Below the pieces are notes generated by a model. It did not search any database. It saw only the letters and a program-made list of their open reading frames with translations, and was not told the origin of the DNA. Position numbers and translations under genes: made by a program. A DNA stretch of 64,000 nt from Linnemannia elongata. Taxonomy: Eukaryota > Mortierellomycota > Mortierellomycetes > Mortierellales > Mortierellaceae. The stretch covers positions 1,240,001 to 1,304,000 of the forward strand of contig JAXBDG010000008.1 of the NCBI GenBank assembly GCA_036320915.1, written 5' to 3'. This document shows positions 33,602 through 44,198 of the stretch, piece by piece (position 1 is the stretch's first letter; each line of letters starts with the position of its first letter).

Positions 33602-34937
33602 CCCCCAGCAGTTCGAGTTGGCTCCTATCTTCGAGGAGGCTTCGTTGGCTGTTGACCACAACCTTTTGACCATGGATGTCCTTTCCAAGGTCGCCCACAA
33701 GAACAAGCTCAAGGTTCTTTACCACGAGAAGCCCTTCAAGGGTGTCAACGGATCCGGCAAGCACTGCAACTGGTCCATGTCGACCGACCGTGGCGAGAAC
33801 TTGCTCGACCCCACCGTCAAGCCCGAGACCAACTACCGCTTCTTGCTCGTCCTCGTCGCTGTCCTCCACGCCGTTCAGCAGCACGGTGGTCTTCTCCGTA
33901 CCTCGATCGCCTCCTCCTCCAACGAGCACCGTCTCGGTGCCTGCGAGGCCCCCCCCATGATCGTTTCTGTCTTCTTGGGTGAGCACTTGACCGAGGTCCT
34001 CAACTCCATCGAGGAGTCCCGCCCCATCAAGAACTTCTCCGTCCCCGAGATCCAGACCATCAAGTTGGGCGGTACCGCCTTGGATGTCAAGGTTGCTTCC
34101 CTCCCTGCCATCTCCCGTGATTTGACCGACCGCAACCGTACCTCCCCCTTCGCCTTCACCGGTAACAAGTTCGAGTTCCGTGCCGTCGGTTCCAAGCAGT
34201 CCCCTGCCTTCCCCGTCACCATCCTCAACGCCGCTGTCGCCTCTGCCCTCCAGGACGTCACTGAGGCCCTCCGTACCCAGATGGGTGACAAGCCTTACCC
34301 CTCTGATGCCGACAAGGTCGCCGTCATCAAGCAGTTCATTGCCTCTACCAAGGCTGTCCGCTTCGAGGGCGATGGTTACTCAGATGCCTGGATCGAGGAG
34401 GCCGAGAAGCGTGGTCTCCCCAACATCAAGACCTCGCCCGAGGCCTTTGAGCAGCTCTTGAACCCCGTCCACTCGGACATGTTGACCAAGCTCGGCATCT
34501 TCACCCAGTCTGAGCTCCAGTCTCGTCACCTCATTCTTCAGGAGCGTTACTCCAAGGACTTGCTCGTCGAGGCCACCACCCTCAGCACCCTCTTGGCTTC
34601 CCAGATCTTGCCCGCTGCTTTCGAGTACCGCGGTTCCTTGGCTCAGACCGTCCAGGTCTTGAAGACCATCGAGGGCGAGGAAGCTTCGCCTGAGTTGACT
34701 GCCCTCCAGGCCTTGACCCCCGTCGTCAAGGATCTCCAGGCTGCCATTGCTCAGTTGGATGATGTCGTCCACAAGATGCACCACGTTGGCGACGACCCCG
34801 TCGAGGAGGCCAAGTTCGCCTGCGCCCACGTCTTGCCCGCCATGAACCACGCCCGTGCCGTCGCCGACAAGCTCGAGGTCTTGACCGCCGACAAGTACTA
34901 CCCCATTCCCCACTACAGCGAGCTCTTGTGGTTCTAA
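31839..34937 (+). CDS. Glutamine synthetase type III (GlnN-like)
   Basis: Two exons, 31839-32213 and 33036-34937, code 758 residues; the 822-bp intron is phase 0 (GTACGC...TTAG). Type III enzymes (about 700-760 residues, hexamer rings) make glutamine from glutamate, ammonia and ATP. Hallmarks: FTHWFQPQTGSTAEKHDAF, GGMRTTFEARGYTVWD, GTEQEYFLVD with the metal-binding Glu residues, GVPVKTRHNEVAPQQFELAP, KGVNGSGKHCNWSMST and EHRLGACEAPP. The long C-terminal helical region (about 560-758) is also type III specific. The start MANQARVV follows a good AATCATGG context. Codons are overwhelmingly C-ending or TTG/GGT, unlike the regulatory genes nearby, which indicates high expression. Type III is common in bacteria, cyanobacteria and several protists; ascomycete and basidiomycete enzymes are type II. 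A cytosolic ammonia-assimilation role is inferred. Confidence 0.95.
32430..32475 (+). repeat. 10-bp tandem repeat in the glutamine synthetase intron
   Basis: Four diverging copies of ACAATTGGAT (two exact, then ACAGTTGGAC and ACGGTTGGAC) lie about 220 bp into the intron, grading into ACACGACAC. Confidence 0.85.
32547..32576. repeat. poly(A) tract, 30 bp, in the glutamine synthetase intron
   Basis: A run of 30 A in the middle of the 822-bp intron. Confidence 0.95.
32856..32881. repeat. (GT)n microsatellite in the glutamine synthetase intron
   Basis: About 12 GT units, 155 bp before the 3' splice site. Confidence 0.9.
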
Positions 34938-35045
34938 GCTGTTCCCACTGAAGGAGGAGTCGAGCAAAGAAAAAATCTGTAAATTGTAGCATACTTTTAA
35001 GGGCACTATTAGCCTTTGTTTTCTAAGAATACCATCCACCCATTA

Positions 35046-35051
35046 AATAAA
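35046..35051 (+). terminator. Polyadenylation signal AATAAA of glutamine synthetase
   Basis: Canonical hexamer 109 bp after the TAA stop. The gap 34938-35246 to the convergent cdt1 stop holds nothing else recognisable. Confidence 0.5.
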
Positions 35052-35246
35052 TCACTTTTTTGAATACCAACCCATCTCCGTTGTTCTTTTTTTCAACTCG
35101 TTTACAAAAGCCAAATGACATAACGCAAGGAAGATAACAAATGGCCGTGATTGTAGCGAGAAGAAAGGTGCCAATGAATGTATTATTGAAATTTAAGTAA
35201 CAAAGGTGAGCAAAGAGAGGACAAGCTAACATAAAAGACAACCTAT

Positions 35247-37814
35247 TCAAAGACCCGACGTGCTCTTTGTGACCAGCCGGGTTCGGAGAGCTCGTTCATC
35301 GTGCAAGATCTTGTTGCCATGTCCATCGTCCCTAATCACTTTGAAATACTTGACACCATCGTTTGTTCCAAAGACAGAGCACCATTCTGGCAAGACCTTG
35401 GCCATCATCTCCAAACTCTCCCTGCCCTCGACCTCAGAGATGGGCTGCCGTGAACTCTTGACCACCTGTTCCGTCAGGGCCTTGAGCGAGAGCACATCCA
35501 CACGCTTGAACCGAATCAAGTCAAACACAGCAGGCAGTCGAGATGCAATCAACGCCTGTCGTTTCTCCTCTGGACTCGCCATCCCTCGTCCTTGGTCCTT
35601 CTTCTCCAGCTGCTTTTGCCGAATCTAATTAATAAAACAGGATGATATAATCCCAGTCAGATATGTTTGTAACCCCGTTCTCAATCTCGCTCATTCCATC
35701 CCGCAACATCCACTCGCAGATGTTCGGATACATACCCGTTCCTTGAGTTGCTCCAAAGCCGAAAGTGCCTTGGTGACGGGAGCCTCAGGGGGGAAGTCGG
35801 CTGCCGTGACAGGCTGTGGCTTCTCCCGCGAAGTCGATGGGCCGTCCTCCTTAGTAATCGTAACTGTCTTTGCCGGTGCCTTCACGATTTCCCTCCGCAC
35901 TCCAAGGTTTCTCAGGTTCAGCTTGGATGAATCCACGACGGCAGGTTTTAAAAGCGGAACGTCGGCTTCTTCAACAGGTGGCACGGTTTCCAGGTCAAAA
36001 TCAGGGTGCCATTCGTATGGATATGTGTCTGTCCGATGAGGTGTCGTAGAAGAAAGGAATTTCTAAATGGTGAGGAACAAAGAGGGTGAAGGGAACGAAA
36101 GAAACATTTGTAAGTAAATACAGCAGCCAGTATAGTTGGAAAGGTGATGACAATAATGATAACGAGCTGTATTGTACCTGATGGTGTGATTTGATGCGGT
36201 CGTAGAGACGCCTCACAAACAGTTTCCGCCTCTTTTCATTCTCTGGGATAAAATTGCCTTCTGACTCGTCCTTCAGGGTAAGCATGTCGATCAAGATGGA
36301 GCGAGTCTTTGCACCCTCGAATAAGCATGGTGCCTCCGTCAGCTTGTATCCTTCAGGCAAAATCGTCTTCAATTGCGCAAGGTGCTTGATCTCAAAATTC
36401 CTATAGTCATTAGGAAATGGATCAACAGGGTAAATATTTCATGACATTGCTACAAGGCTCAACAATGTCCATCCTGCATTTTGCAGAGGCTGTGGTATCT
36501 TACCGGCCGGACTGGAGTTCGACATGCTTCCTGAGTTTGTGATAGAAACAGAGCTGGCCCTGCCGCTTTGTGAATTCCAGAACTTGTTCCAGGCCTTTGA
36601 ATAGTTCAAACATGGCGTCCATATGGCTTGGGAGAGGTAAAATGGTCTCGGGCACGTTTGACTCCTGGACAACGATTTTGCGAGGACTCTTGGATGGTAT
36701 ATTGACTGGCTGGTGTGCTTTGTCGATTGAGTCGTGGTTGCTGGTGTCATCTGTATCAGGCTTCCTGTGAATTGGGCGCGTCGATTTGACTACTGTTCGA
36801 GCCAATGGATGAATGTTGTCCTCGTCCTCCTCTTCTTCCACATGGACCGTGTCCTTTGCAACTGGCTTCACCACTTCCTTGCGAACAACCTGCCTGCGTG
36901 GGGATCCTTCCTGGATAGGCACGACACTGTCCTCTCCTGTATCGTCTGACTTTTGCTCTGTTTGTTGCTCAATTGAGGACTCAACGGTAACGACTTCATA
37001 CTTCTCCAGTACTATTTCAACATGGTTCGTCTGCACCTGAGCGTCGCGGTTGATGAGTGTGTCATCGTCGTCCTGCGCCTCAGGTTCCTCGTCCTGCTCG
37101 TCCTGACTTGCCTTGCTTGCAGTTATATCAGTGTTATCAATAGTAGTGATGGATTCCGTGAGAGTGGTAGTACTTGACGTGGCGCTTGTTGTTAGTGTAG
37201 CTGTCGTTGTTGTAGATGTGGTTGTCGTCTTTTTTGTAGAAGCTTGCATCATGGAGCGAAGGTTTCTCTGTGTAGAGTCATCCTTGATGGCTTCCTCTGT
37301 CCGTCTGGTGGTTGATCGAGAACTCCTCGTAGATGCCGCAGGTGGTGTGTTCTTGGCGCGTTTCTCTTCCTCCTTTCCCTTCCTGTATTCCATCTATGCG
37401 ATTAAGAAAGTGCGGACAAAACTGTCAGCCTCGGCACACAACAATACGTGTCGCTGAACAAATATGTGATCTTTACGACAAATAGGGGAAATATTTACCA
37501 GTTTCTCCTCCATGGTCTGAGTGAGTGCGCCTGCTTTCTCCAACAGTCGTTCTGTTGGTAAGAGTCGTTCAGTTTTTCCATCGTCAGTAGTACCAGCAGG
37601 ATTGACGGCGCGTTTCTACAAAAAAAAATATCACAGCCAATATTGACCTGGGTTAGTTCCTTGGTTAGGATAAGAGTGTTCCTTCCATTGCTGCCATACA
37701 CCTGGAAGTTAGCTGAAGTGTAATGTCGTATGAATGCGTTACCCCGTTCAACGTTCTGCGGGTTCCGGGCTTTTGGTGCACAAGGCCCAGTCGAGTTTGG
37801 TTGCCGCCGGCCAT
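35247..37814 (-). CDS. CDT1: DNA replication licensing factor Cdt1
   Basis: Six exons, 37814-37743, 37615-37499, 37393-36504, 36400-36178, 36062-35736 and 35624-35247, give 668 residues, all in phase. Cdt1 loads the MCM2-7 helicase at origins together with ORC and Cdc6. The N-terminal half (to about 305) is Thr/Ser/Asp/Glu-rich and disordered, with a polyThr patch. The central Cdt1 domain (about 309-440) reads LPLPSHMDAMFELFKGLEQVLEF, then NFEIKHLAQLKTILPEGYKL and ENEKRRKLFVRRLYDRI, the geminin-binding-type winged helix of CDT1. The C-terminal winged helix that contacts MCM (about 550-665) includes IASRLPAVFDLIRFK and ISEVEGRESLEMMAKVLPEWCSVF. No strict PIP box is present; the N-terminal QTRLGLVHQ is only a degenerate relative. 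It is divergent from a coiled-coil gene across 495 bp. Confidence 0.9.
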
Positions 37815-38309
37815 TAGAGGTGTGATTGTGCTGAGAGACGAGTGCCAAAGGAGTGAGGGTGAAAGGCGATTGTGCAGACAGAAGTTGAAAAAGAACAGGT
37901 CGAATTGGGAGTGGTTACACGTGCGATCGACGATTCTACCAAGACAGTTTTTTTGCCCTCTTGAGTTGGGTGCTGCTCTGCACTACTTCTTCACCAGAGA
38001 CCATTCACACCACTGCCATCCCTGCTCCCCAACCTCAACTAACACTCACACACAGCTGTCTACACTCTACAGACGGGACATTCACCACACCTCCTCTCCA
38101 TGCAGGACGAAAACGCCATCGAGGCGACCCACAGCCCTCGAATGTTCAAAGCAAACAACCCCGTCAAAAACAAATCCGAAGTAAACAGAGCCTCCATGCT
38201 ATTGTCTGCCATTGCACAAACACCTCTCTCCATTCGGACAACCAGACCCTCAGCAACCAACTCACCAATTCACGCTATAACTTGAACAAAATAGAATGCT
38301 GCTGAAGGA
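37815..38309. promoter_or_regulatory. Shared divergent promoter region of cdt1 and the coiled-coil gene
   Basis: The two start codons lie 495 bp apart on opposite strands with no gene between. A CACGTG-like core (TTACACGTGCGATCG) occurs at about 37916-37930. I saw no ACGCGT box here. Joint regulation is an inference from geometry. Confidence 0.5.
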
Positions 38310-40042
38310 ATGCCGCCACAAAAGACGCAGAAGCTGAACCATATCGTAAGTCTGAGAACCATTCGCGAACTCTCTTGTGTGCATTGTTTTTTTTTTGTTC
38401 GTTGCAAAGTGAACCAAAGACTTACCTTTCTATTGTTGTTGTCCTCTGTTATATCTAGCCCTCAACTCAGCTTCTGGAATCGACACCACTGAACGCCATC
38501 ACCAACATCCCACGAGCACATGTAATGAAGTGCCCCGTATTATAACGACAGTGTTTGTGCTATCCAAAAATTTCATTGCTATAGTATCCTAACATACTGA
38601 TGTTCTTGGTTATCACATATAGAGTCGAACCCATCCTCCAGTCGGAAACGGAAAGGGGAAACAAGTTCTTGAGGTAATGCTTCATGCATATTGCGAATGC
38701 AAGATATTTGCTCCATCTTGCACCATGGCATGAATTCTCATCACGATGTTTTATTGTTGACATCATTAGAAGCGACAGTTTGCCAAGACACAAGCGACAC
38801 CAGGAACAGAGAACACCAACCAGCCAATCCAGAGTCGCCTCACGTTCGCAGCAAAGACCAAGTCGCCCACACATCCATTAGAAGAGGCGAACAAGGAGGA
38901 TCAAGAGACACTGGACACTCTGGCAGCGACATTGAACGGCCTCCAACAATCAGTGGCAAAATTACATTGCGATGCTAAGGAAGCAGAAACACATCTCAAA
39001 AACACTCGCCAGGCATTCCAGAAAGAGGAGGAACTCAGCAAAAAGCGAATCAAGGAGCACGAGGACGAGATTGAGGAACTCCTGGAACAAATCGGCGATC
39101 AGCAAGTTGAGATTGAAAGCTACGAAGACCGTGTTTTTCAGCTGGGCGTAGAGATCGAGAACAAGGCCGCAGAGATTGTTGAGCTCCAAGCATACGCCGA
39201 TACGTATGAGGACGAAGTCTCCAAGGAGTTGATGCAGAATGACCTGGAAGATGAGGTTGTCGAGGTGATGAGGTTGAAGGATCTTGTCGCTGTAGGAACA
39301 CCACAACTTCAGGTCTACATTGAGGCCATCACGGAATTGACAGCATGCTCGAACGCCTTGACTGCCAAGGCCCTGGAGGCCCAATTGGCACAGCAGGAGA
39401 TCGACATGGAGAATCTGGAAAGCTCTTTGGGTGTCGATGGCATGGATCTGGAGGCCGCTCTCGGACTCTCGATTGAGGAAGAGTTTATCGCGTTGAGGAA
39501 CCGGTTCAACTTGACCAAGGGCAGCGACATTGAGAAGGAGGTAAATATAAATGGCTTCTACAACGGACTGAACGAAAAAAACGCGTTTCTTTTGCCGACG
39601 ATATCATTAATTGAGTCGACGTTCTAACCAATTTCTCGTCGATATGAACGTAGGTTGTGAAGTATCAGAATCAGCTCAAGGCAAAGTATGATCGACATTA
39701 TGCGTCCATGAGCTTCGAGCATCATGCTAAAATTGAAGATATTACCCAGAAGACACAGTAAGTACCGCCCTTTTCTATTCGCCACTGTTCACAAGCCGTC
39801 GAAGCCTAAAATGTTCGTTCGCTTTCTCACCACCCGTTGTCCGTAACGTGTCATTTTACAATAGATCTCACGAGGCACGTCTTTCAAAGCTTCAGACAAA
39901 CATTGCCCACGCCAAGGAGAGCATTGCCCGGTCTGGTGAGGATTTCAGGGAAGCCGAGTCGGAGCGTGAGGAGGTTCGGTCAAAGGCAACCATTCTTCAA
40001 CAGGAGATCGAGAGCATTCGGCGGCAGTTGGCGCACTTGTAG
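38310..40042 (+). CDS. Uncharacterized coiled-coil protein divergent from cdt1
   Basis: Six exons, 38310-38345, 38459-38521, 38623-38673, 38770-39540, 39654-39757 and 39865-40042, encode 400 residues; every join keeps phase with standard GT-AG sites. The first 95 residues are Thr/Pro/Gln/Lys-rich and basic, with short pieces such as NHIPSTQLLESTPLN and QSRLTFAAKTKSPT. Two coiled coils follow, about residues 100-190 (very Glu/Lys-rich) and about 315-400. A hydrophobic, acidic helical segment between them includes LQVYIEAITELTACSNAL. I do not recognise the family. The layout (basic disordered tail plus coiled coils) fits a chromatin, kinetochore, spindle or replication scaffold. Its shared promoter with cdt1 hints at cell-cycle expression but proves nothing. 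Confidence 0.8.
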
Positions 40043-41107
40043 AACTGTATTATCTGTTCTGCGCTCTTCCGCTCCATTTGGCCCAATCTGTAGTTTTACT
40101 ATTATAACTCTTCTCGTTCTCCTTATTTCTTTTCGCACTTTGCTCAACACCCACCTGCCTGCATACCATCCACACGCACACCCCCTGTACATAACACCGA
40201 AATTCTCTTAGCAACAAACAGCACAATAAAAAAAAAATACAAGATCCCTAATGGGGCAGCAAATGATCCAGTCACGTGAGGGGTTGATTTTTTAGTTTTT
40301 AATCTATGAGTGGGTGCGAGCGGAGAGTTCTCTCTTTCACTTCAATATGGTACAGAGAGACACCTGTGTTGGATCGCAGTGACGGAAATCTATACTTTGA
40401 AGAGCCAACCATCCAACCATCCGACCCTACCATCGACCCATCGATTCATCCAACAACGCAACCGTCAACTCAATCGGGCACCATCATCTATCTATCCTTA
40501 CTCGATATTATCGGCATTGTCAAAATGAGGCTCTTGGCGGGAGGAGGCCTTCTTTCCTTGAAGGAGGGCTGATTCAACGATTCCATCACACTCCAAGAGA
40601 CTCGATGGGAGGGCGAACAGGAAGTTGTCTGAGAGGGAGGCTGTTAAACTGATCAGGATGGCGGGACTATCGATGACAGTGCACCCCAGAGGAATCTATC
40701 ATCAGATAGCACCCTGCTGGACCAAACTTCCTTTGTAGCGATGATCTGTTTCCGTCGGCGTGGAAGTTGTGCTTGAGCCTGGGCCATTCAATTCCTCTCC
40801 GTTGCAACTCCAATACGAGCGAGCGCACACAACGACCACGAGGCGGTAACAGAAGGTTGCTCGGAGAGACCTTTTGCGGTCTAGTTTGGGCGTTCCTTCC
40901 GACAACCATCAACTTTGTCGGCAGGGAGCAACTACTTCAGTCAAAGGATCCGCACCCACTCAGACACCCACAATATACACCATCATACCTTCACCAACCT
41001 CCCACTGCAACAAACACACAACATCAAAACAGCACTTTCCATCCATATGCAATATGCTCACCAAGCTCTCTCTCTCTTTATTTTATTTTGTGTGAACCTG
41101 TCAACAG
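40043..41107. other. Intergenic and presumed first intron of eS26
   Basis: An AATAAA at 40225-40230 probably ends the coiled-coil gene. Most of the rest (40350-41107) is read as the first intron of the eS26 gene; the stretch 40950-41100 is CT-rich before the acceptor TGTCAACAG. Open frames here show no family resemblance. Confidence 0.45.
40347..40349 (+). CDS. Tentative first exon of eS26 (start codon only)
   Basis: The exon at 41108 starts in phase 0 with Thr-Val-Lys-Arg-Arg, so only the initiator Met is missing. ATG followed at once by GTACAG at 40350 is the only ATG|GT site found between the upstream gene and the exon. The resulting intron is 758 bp. A weaker alternative is ATGACA|GTGCAC near 40672. 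Confidence 0.35.
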
Positions 41108-41953
41108 ACCGTCAAGAGAAGAAACCACGGACGCAACAAGAACGGTCGCGGCCACGTCAAGCCCGTCCGCTGCTCCAACTGCTCTCGCTGCGTCCCCAAG
41201 GACAAGGCCATCAAGCGTTACACCGTTCGTCCTATGGTCGAGTTGGCTGCCGTCCGTGATATCACTGAGGCTCTTGTCTACAAGGGTAAGCAGCAACCTT
41301 CGCTTCAATGCCTTTTGTATCTCGGGGATTGAGTAGCGCATATACGAGGACAGCAGACAGCATACGCAGCGATAAAGTCAGCAACCATGGATAACGGGAA
41401 TTGGACTTTATGATCGACGGGGCTCGGATTCACAATTTAGATGTAGTCTGCGGCCAGCGTCACTATTTACTGGAAAATTCTGAAGGAGGGCGTTCTTCGG
41501 GGATTAAGGAACGACACCTTCAGGATGGAGTTTGATGCTGTCACCGTTGGGGTCTTCGCCCTGTTAGCTTGAACAAGACACTCGGAAGAATGATATACTA
41601 ATTGATCTCCCTATTTTCTAATATCAATATTCATATCAACAGAGTACACCTTGCCCAAGTTCTACATCAAGATTCACTACTGCATCTCCTGCGCTGTTCA
41701 CGCTCACATTGTCCGTGTCCGCTCCCGCGAGGGTCGCCGCAGCCGTGCTCCCCCACCACGCTTCCGTTTCAAGGTACCGATTTTTACTTGCTCTTCAATT
41801 GCGACCTCAATGACTTTAACGGCAAGTTACAGCTTATTAACTCTTTTCTTTTTCTACCCTTTCTTTTCCCTTTCACCCACAAACGCGTCATTGACTCAAA
41901 AATAACAGGATGGCAAGAAGGTTGCCCCCGCTCAGGCCGCCAAGCCTCTGTAA
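41108..41953 (+). CDS. RPS26: 40S ribosomal protein eS26
   Basis: Exons 41108-41285, 41643-41773 and 41909-41953 encode 117 residues; with the initiator Met from a short upstream exon the protein is 118, the normal length. The sequence begins [19 protein letters not shown], has the zinc-binding pair CSNCSRC and the second pair CISC, contains [15 protein letters not shown] and [19 protein letters not shown], and ends with the family's basic [15 protein letters not shown] plus a short Ala/Lys tail. eS26 sits at the mRNA exit channel of the small subunit. C-ending codon bias matches glutamine synthetase and indicates strong expression. Introns are 357 and 135 bp. An AATAAA lies at 42083-42088. 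Confidence 0.93.
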
Positions 41954-42909
41954 ATCACCCTTTGGACCCTTGTCTTTGAGTATCGTCTCAGTCATTTGAG
42001 CGAGTAAGATTCTTTACAAAAGGAAAAAGGTGGTGTTGTTTTTTTTTACAAAGACTTCATTCTTGTTGAAAACTCCATCCTAAATAAATGATTCAGAAGA
42101 AAGAGTAGTTGGAAAGACGCTCTTTTCGAATGGTCTTTATTCATTTTGAACAAAGCAAATACCATGTCTGTGAACTATATGTGTGCTTGGGAGCATGAAG
42201 CATAAGCGAAGTTGATGGTCATCAGGAGGGTGAGGATGACGACAGATAGGTAGGTGAACAGGAGTGGGTAGGAATGTTAGCCAAGGCGACGATTTTAGAG
42301 AAACGCCAAGACCTTTTTCGTCTTTTATGATTTCCAGCCGGTTTTACTCGCCACAGTGGTCAATTGCGATGCATTATTATTCTTTCACGCTCTGTGAGTG
42401 AAGTGTATGTGTACATATATATATATGTCTTTCCCCTTTTTTCAGCCTCTCATCTCTCTCAATTGGGCTGTGATTGTGCTGTTGTCCCTGAATGCCGTTT
42501 TTTTCTTTTGTTTTTCATGGTTTCCTCTTCTTCACTCTCTTTTGCTCTCTTCTCTTCTTCCTTGTTCCTTCTTTCTTCTTCCTTCCTCCATCCTGATCCA
42601 TATCACTCCCACCCTCCATTCACGCCACTCATAATTCACACGCACGCTTCACTTACTCCTCCCCCTCCCTCAACGTTTTCACTTTACTCTTCAAGCCTTA
42701 GTCATTTCAATATCTCCGTCCACTTTACTCAAACACCTCCTCCACCTCATACCGACAACCCCGACGAGTAGAATATCACAAGGAAGCTCAACACCCACCA
42801 ACTCAACTCGTACTCCCACTCCTCATTCCCCTTCACTCTTCTTCACATCACTTTTCCCCTTCCCCTCTACCCTCCCTCCTCCATCTCCTTGCTTCCATCT
42901 CAACACACC
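41954..42909. other. Intergenic: eS26 3' end and CT-rich promoter
   Basis: The eS26 poly(A) signal is at 42083-42088. A short (AT)n occurs at about 42415-42426. From 42430 to 42909 the plus strand is strongly CT-rich, the likely promoter and leader of the next gene. No other gene seen. Confidence 0.5.
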
Positions 42910-44155
42910 ATGGACAAGGAGGATCTCTACCGGGACTACATCTCCCGCTTTATCTCAGGCCTCGAGCAGTTCTACGACTCCCTCCTCCAGTTCCATACCC
43001 CGCCTTCCCAAAACCACGTCTACAACACCCGGGCCAACAAGTGTGCCATCCTCTTCCTCGCCCTCCGCTGTCTCGCCCTTCAAACCATCCTCAACTTCAT
43101 CATGTCCCGCTTCCCCCAGAATATCTGCACCACTTTTAATCAGCTCTTCTTCCCGACTGTTCTCTTATTTCGATATATTCACCCGAAACCTTGGGACGAT
43201 ATGTTTATGAACACTGTCAGGGCTTTGGGCGCTGATACTCGTGTCGATATTGCTGCCAAGCCGGAGCCGCGTTATTTTGTCCAGCTGCAGCAGTACCTTT
43301 ACAGGACCGTTCAGGCGTACTTCATGATCGGGACTATTCATACGCTTGTCAACTTGAAGGGGATTTGGGCCTGGCCGGGAGGTGCGCTTGCCGTCCTAGT
43401 GACCCAACAGTATCTGCAGTACAAAAGAGTCGAGCACGCGACAATCATGACTCTCGTCTCTGTGGCGTTTATCGGACCTCGCTGGGCAGTTTGGCTTGTC
43501 CAGATCGCGGTCCAACAACAACTCTTCCTCTACGAGCTCTTACAACCCTACCTGGCCCGAGTTCAGTTCAAGCCATGGGAAGAACGCGCCTGGTGGAATC
43601 ACAACAGTCTCGAGTTGCGCGGGTTCGCCTTTGGCGCTTGGGCACTCTGTTCCATCCCTATCGTTGGTGTGATCGCAGTACCCGTCATGTTCCCGGCTGT
43701 CGCCTTTCTGTTGACAAGATCGTGTGGTCTGATGGAGAACTCAGGTCGAGGTCTTTCGGGGGATGTGATTGAGGCCCGGACGCCTGGCGTGAAGGCTGTA
43801 GCGCAGGGGAAGAGTCCCGCGGTCTCGGGCGATTGGGACAAGGAGTCAGTTCAGACTTTTGTCAGAAGCACCCATCGGAAACCATTCAAGCCGACGACTC
43901 ATGAACCCAATTCTGTTACGGATCAGGTCATTGTTGGGATGGTCACGGAGGAGCAAGTTCAGGCTGATGCGGTGACCTCTCACGCACGGCGATTGGATCT
44001 TTACCAGGAATATCAGCTCCAGGTCAAGCGGCAGAAGCAGTTTGATCAGCTTAATGCCCAGCGACTGGAGCAACTTGAGCAGCTCCGTACATTGCCACAC
44101 CCACATGAACCCCAGCATCCGAACCCCTTTCATCAACGACTACAGCAGCAGAGGC

Positions 44156-44198
<43 letters not shown>

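Noticed and set aside
32997..33986. 329-codon frame antisense to glutamine synthetase
   Set aside because: Shadow of a gene with extreme C-ending codon bias, which removes stops on the opposite strand.
37743..37814. PIP box at the Cdt1 N-terminus
   Set aside because: QTRLGLVH lacks the aromatic pair required at the end of the motif.
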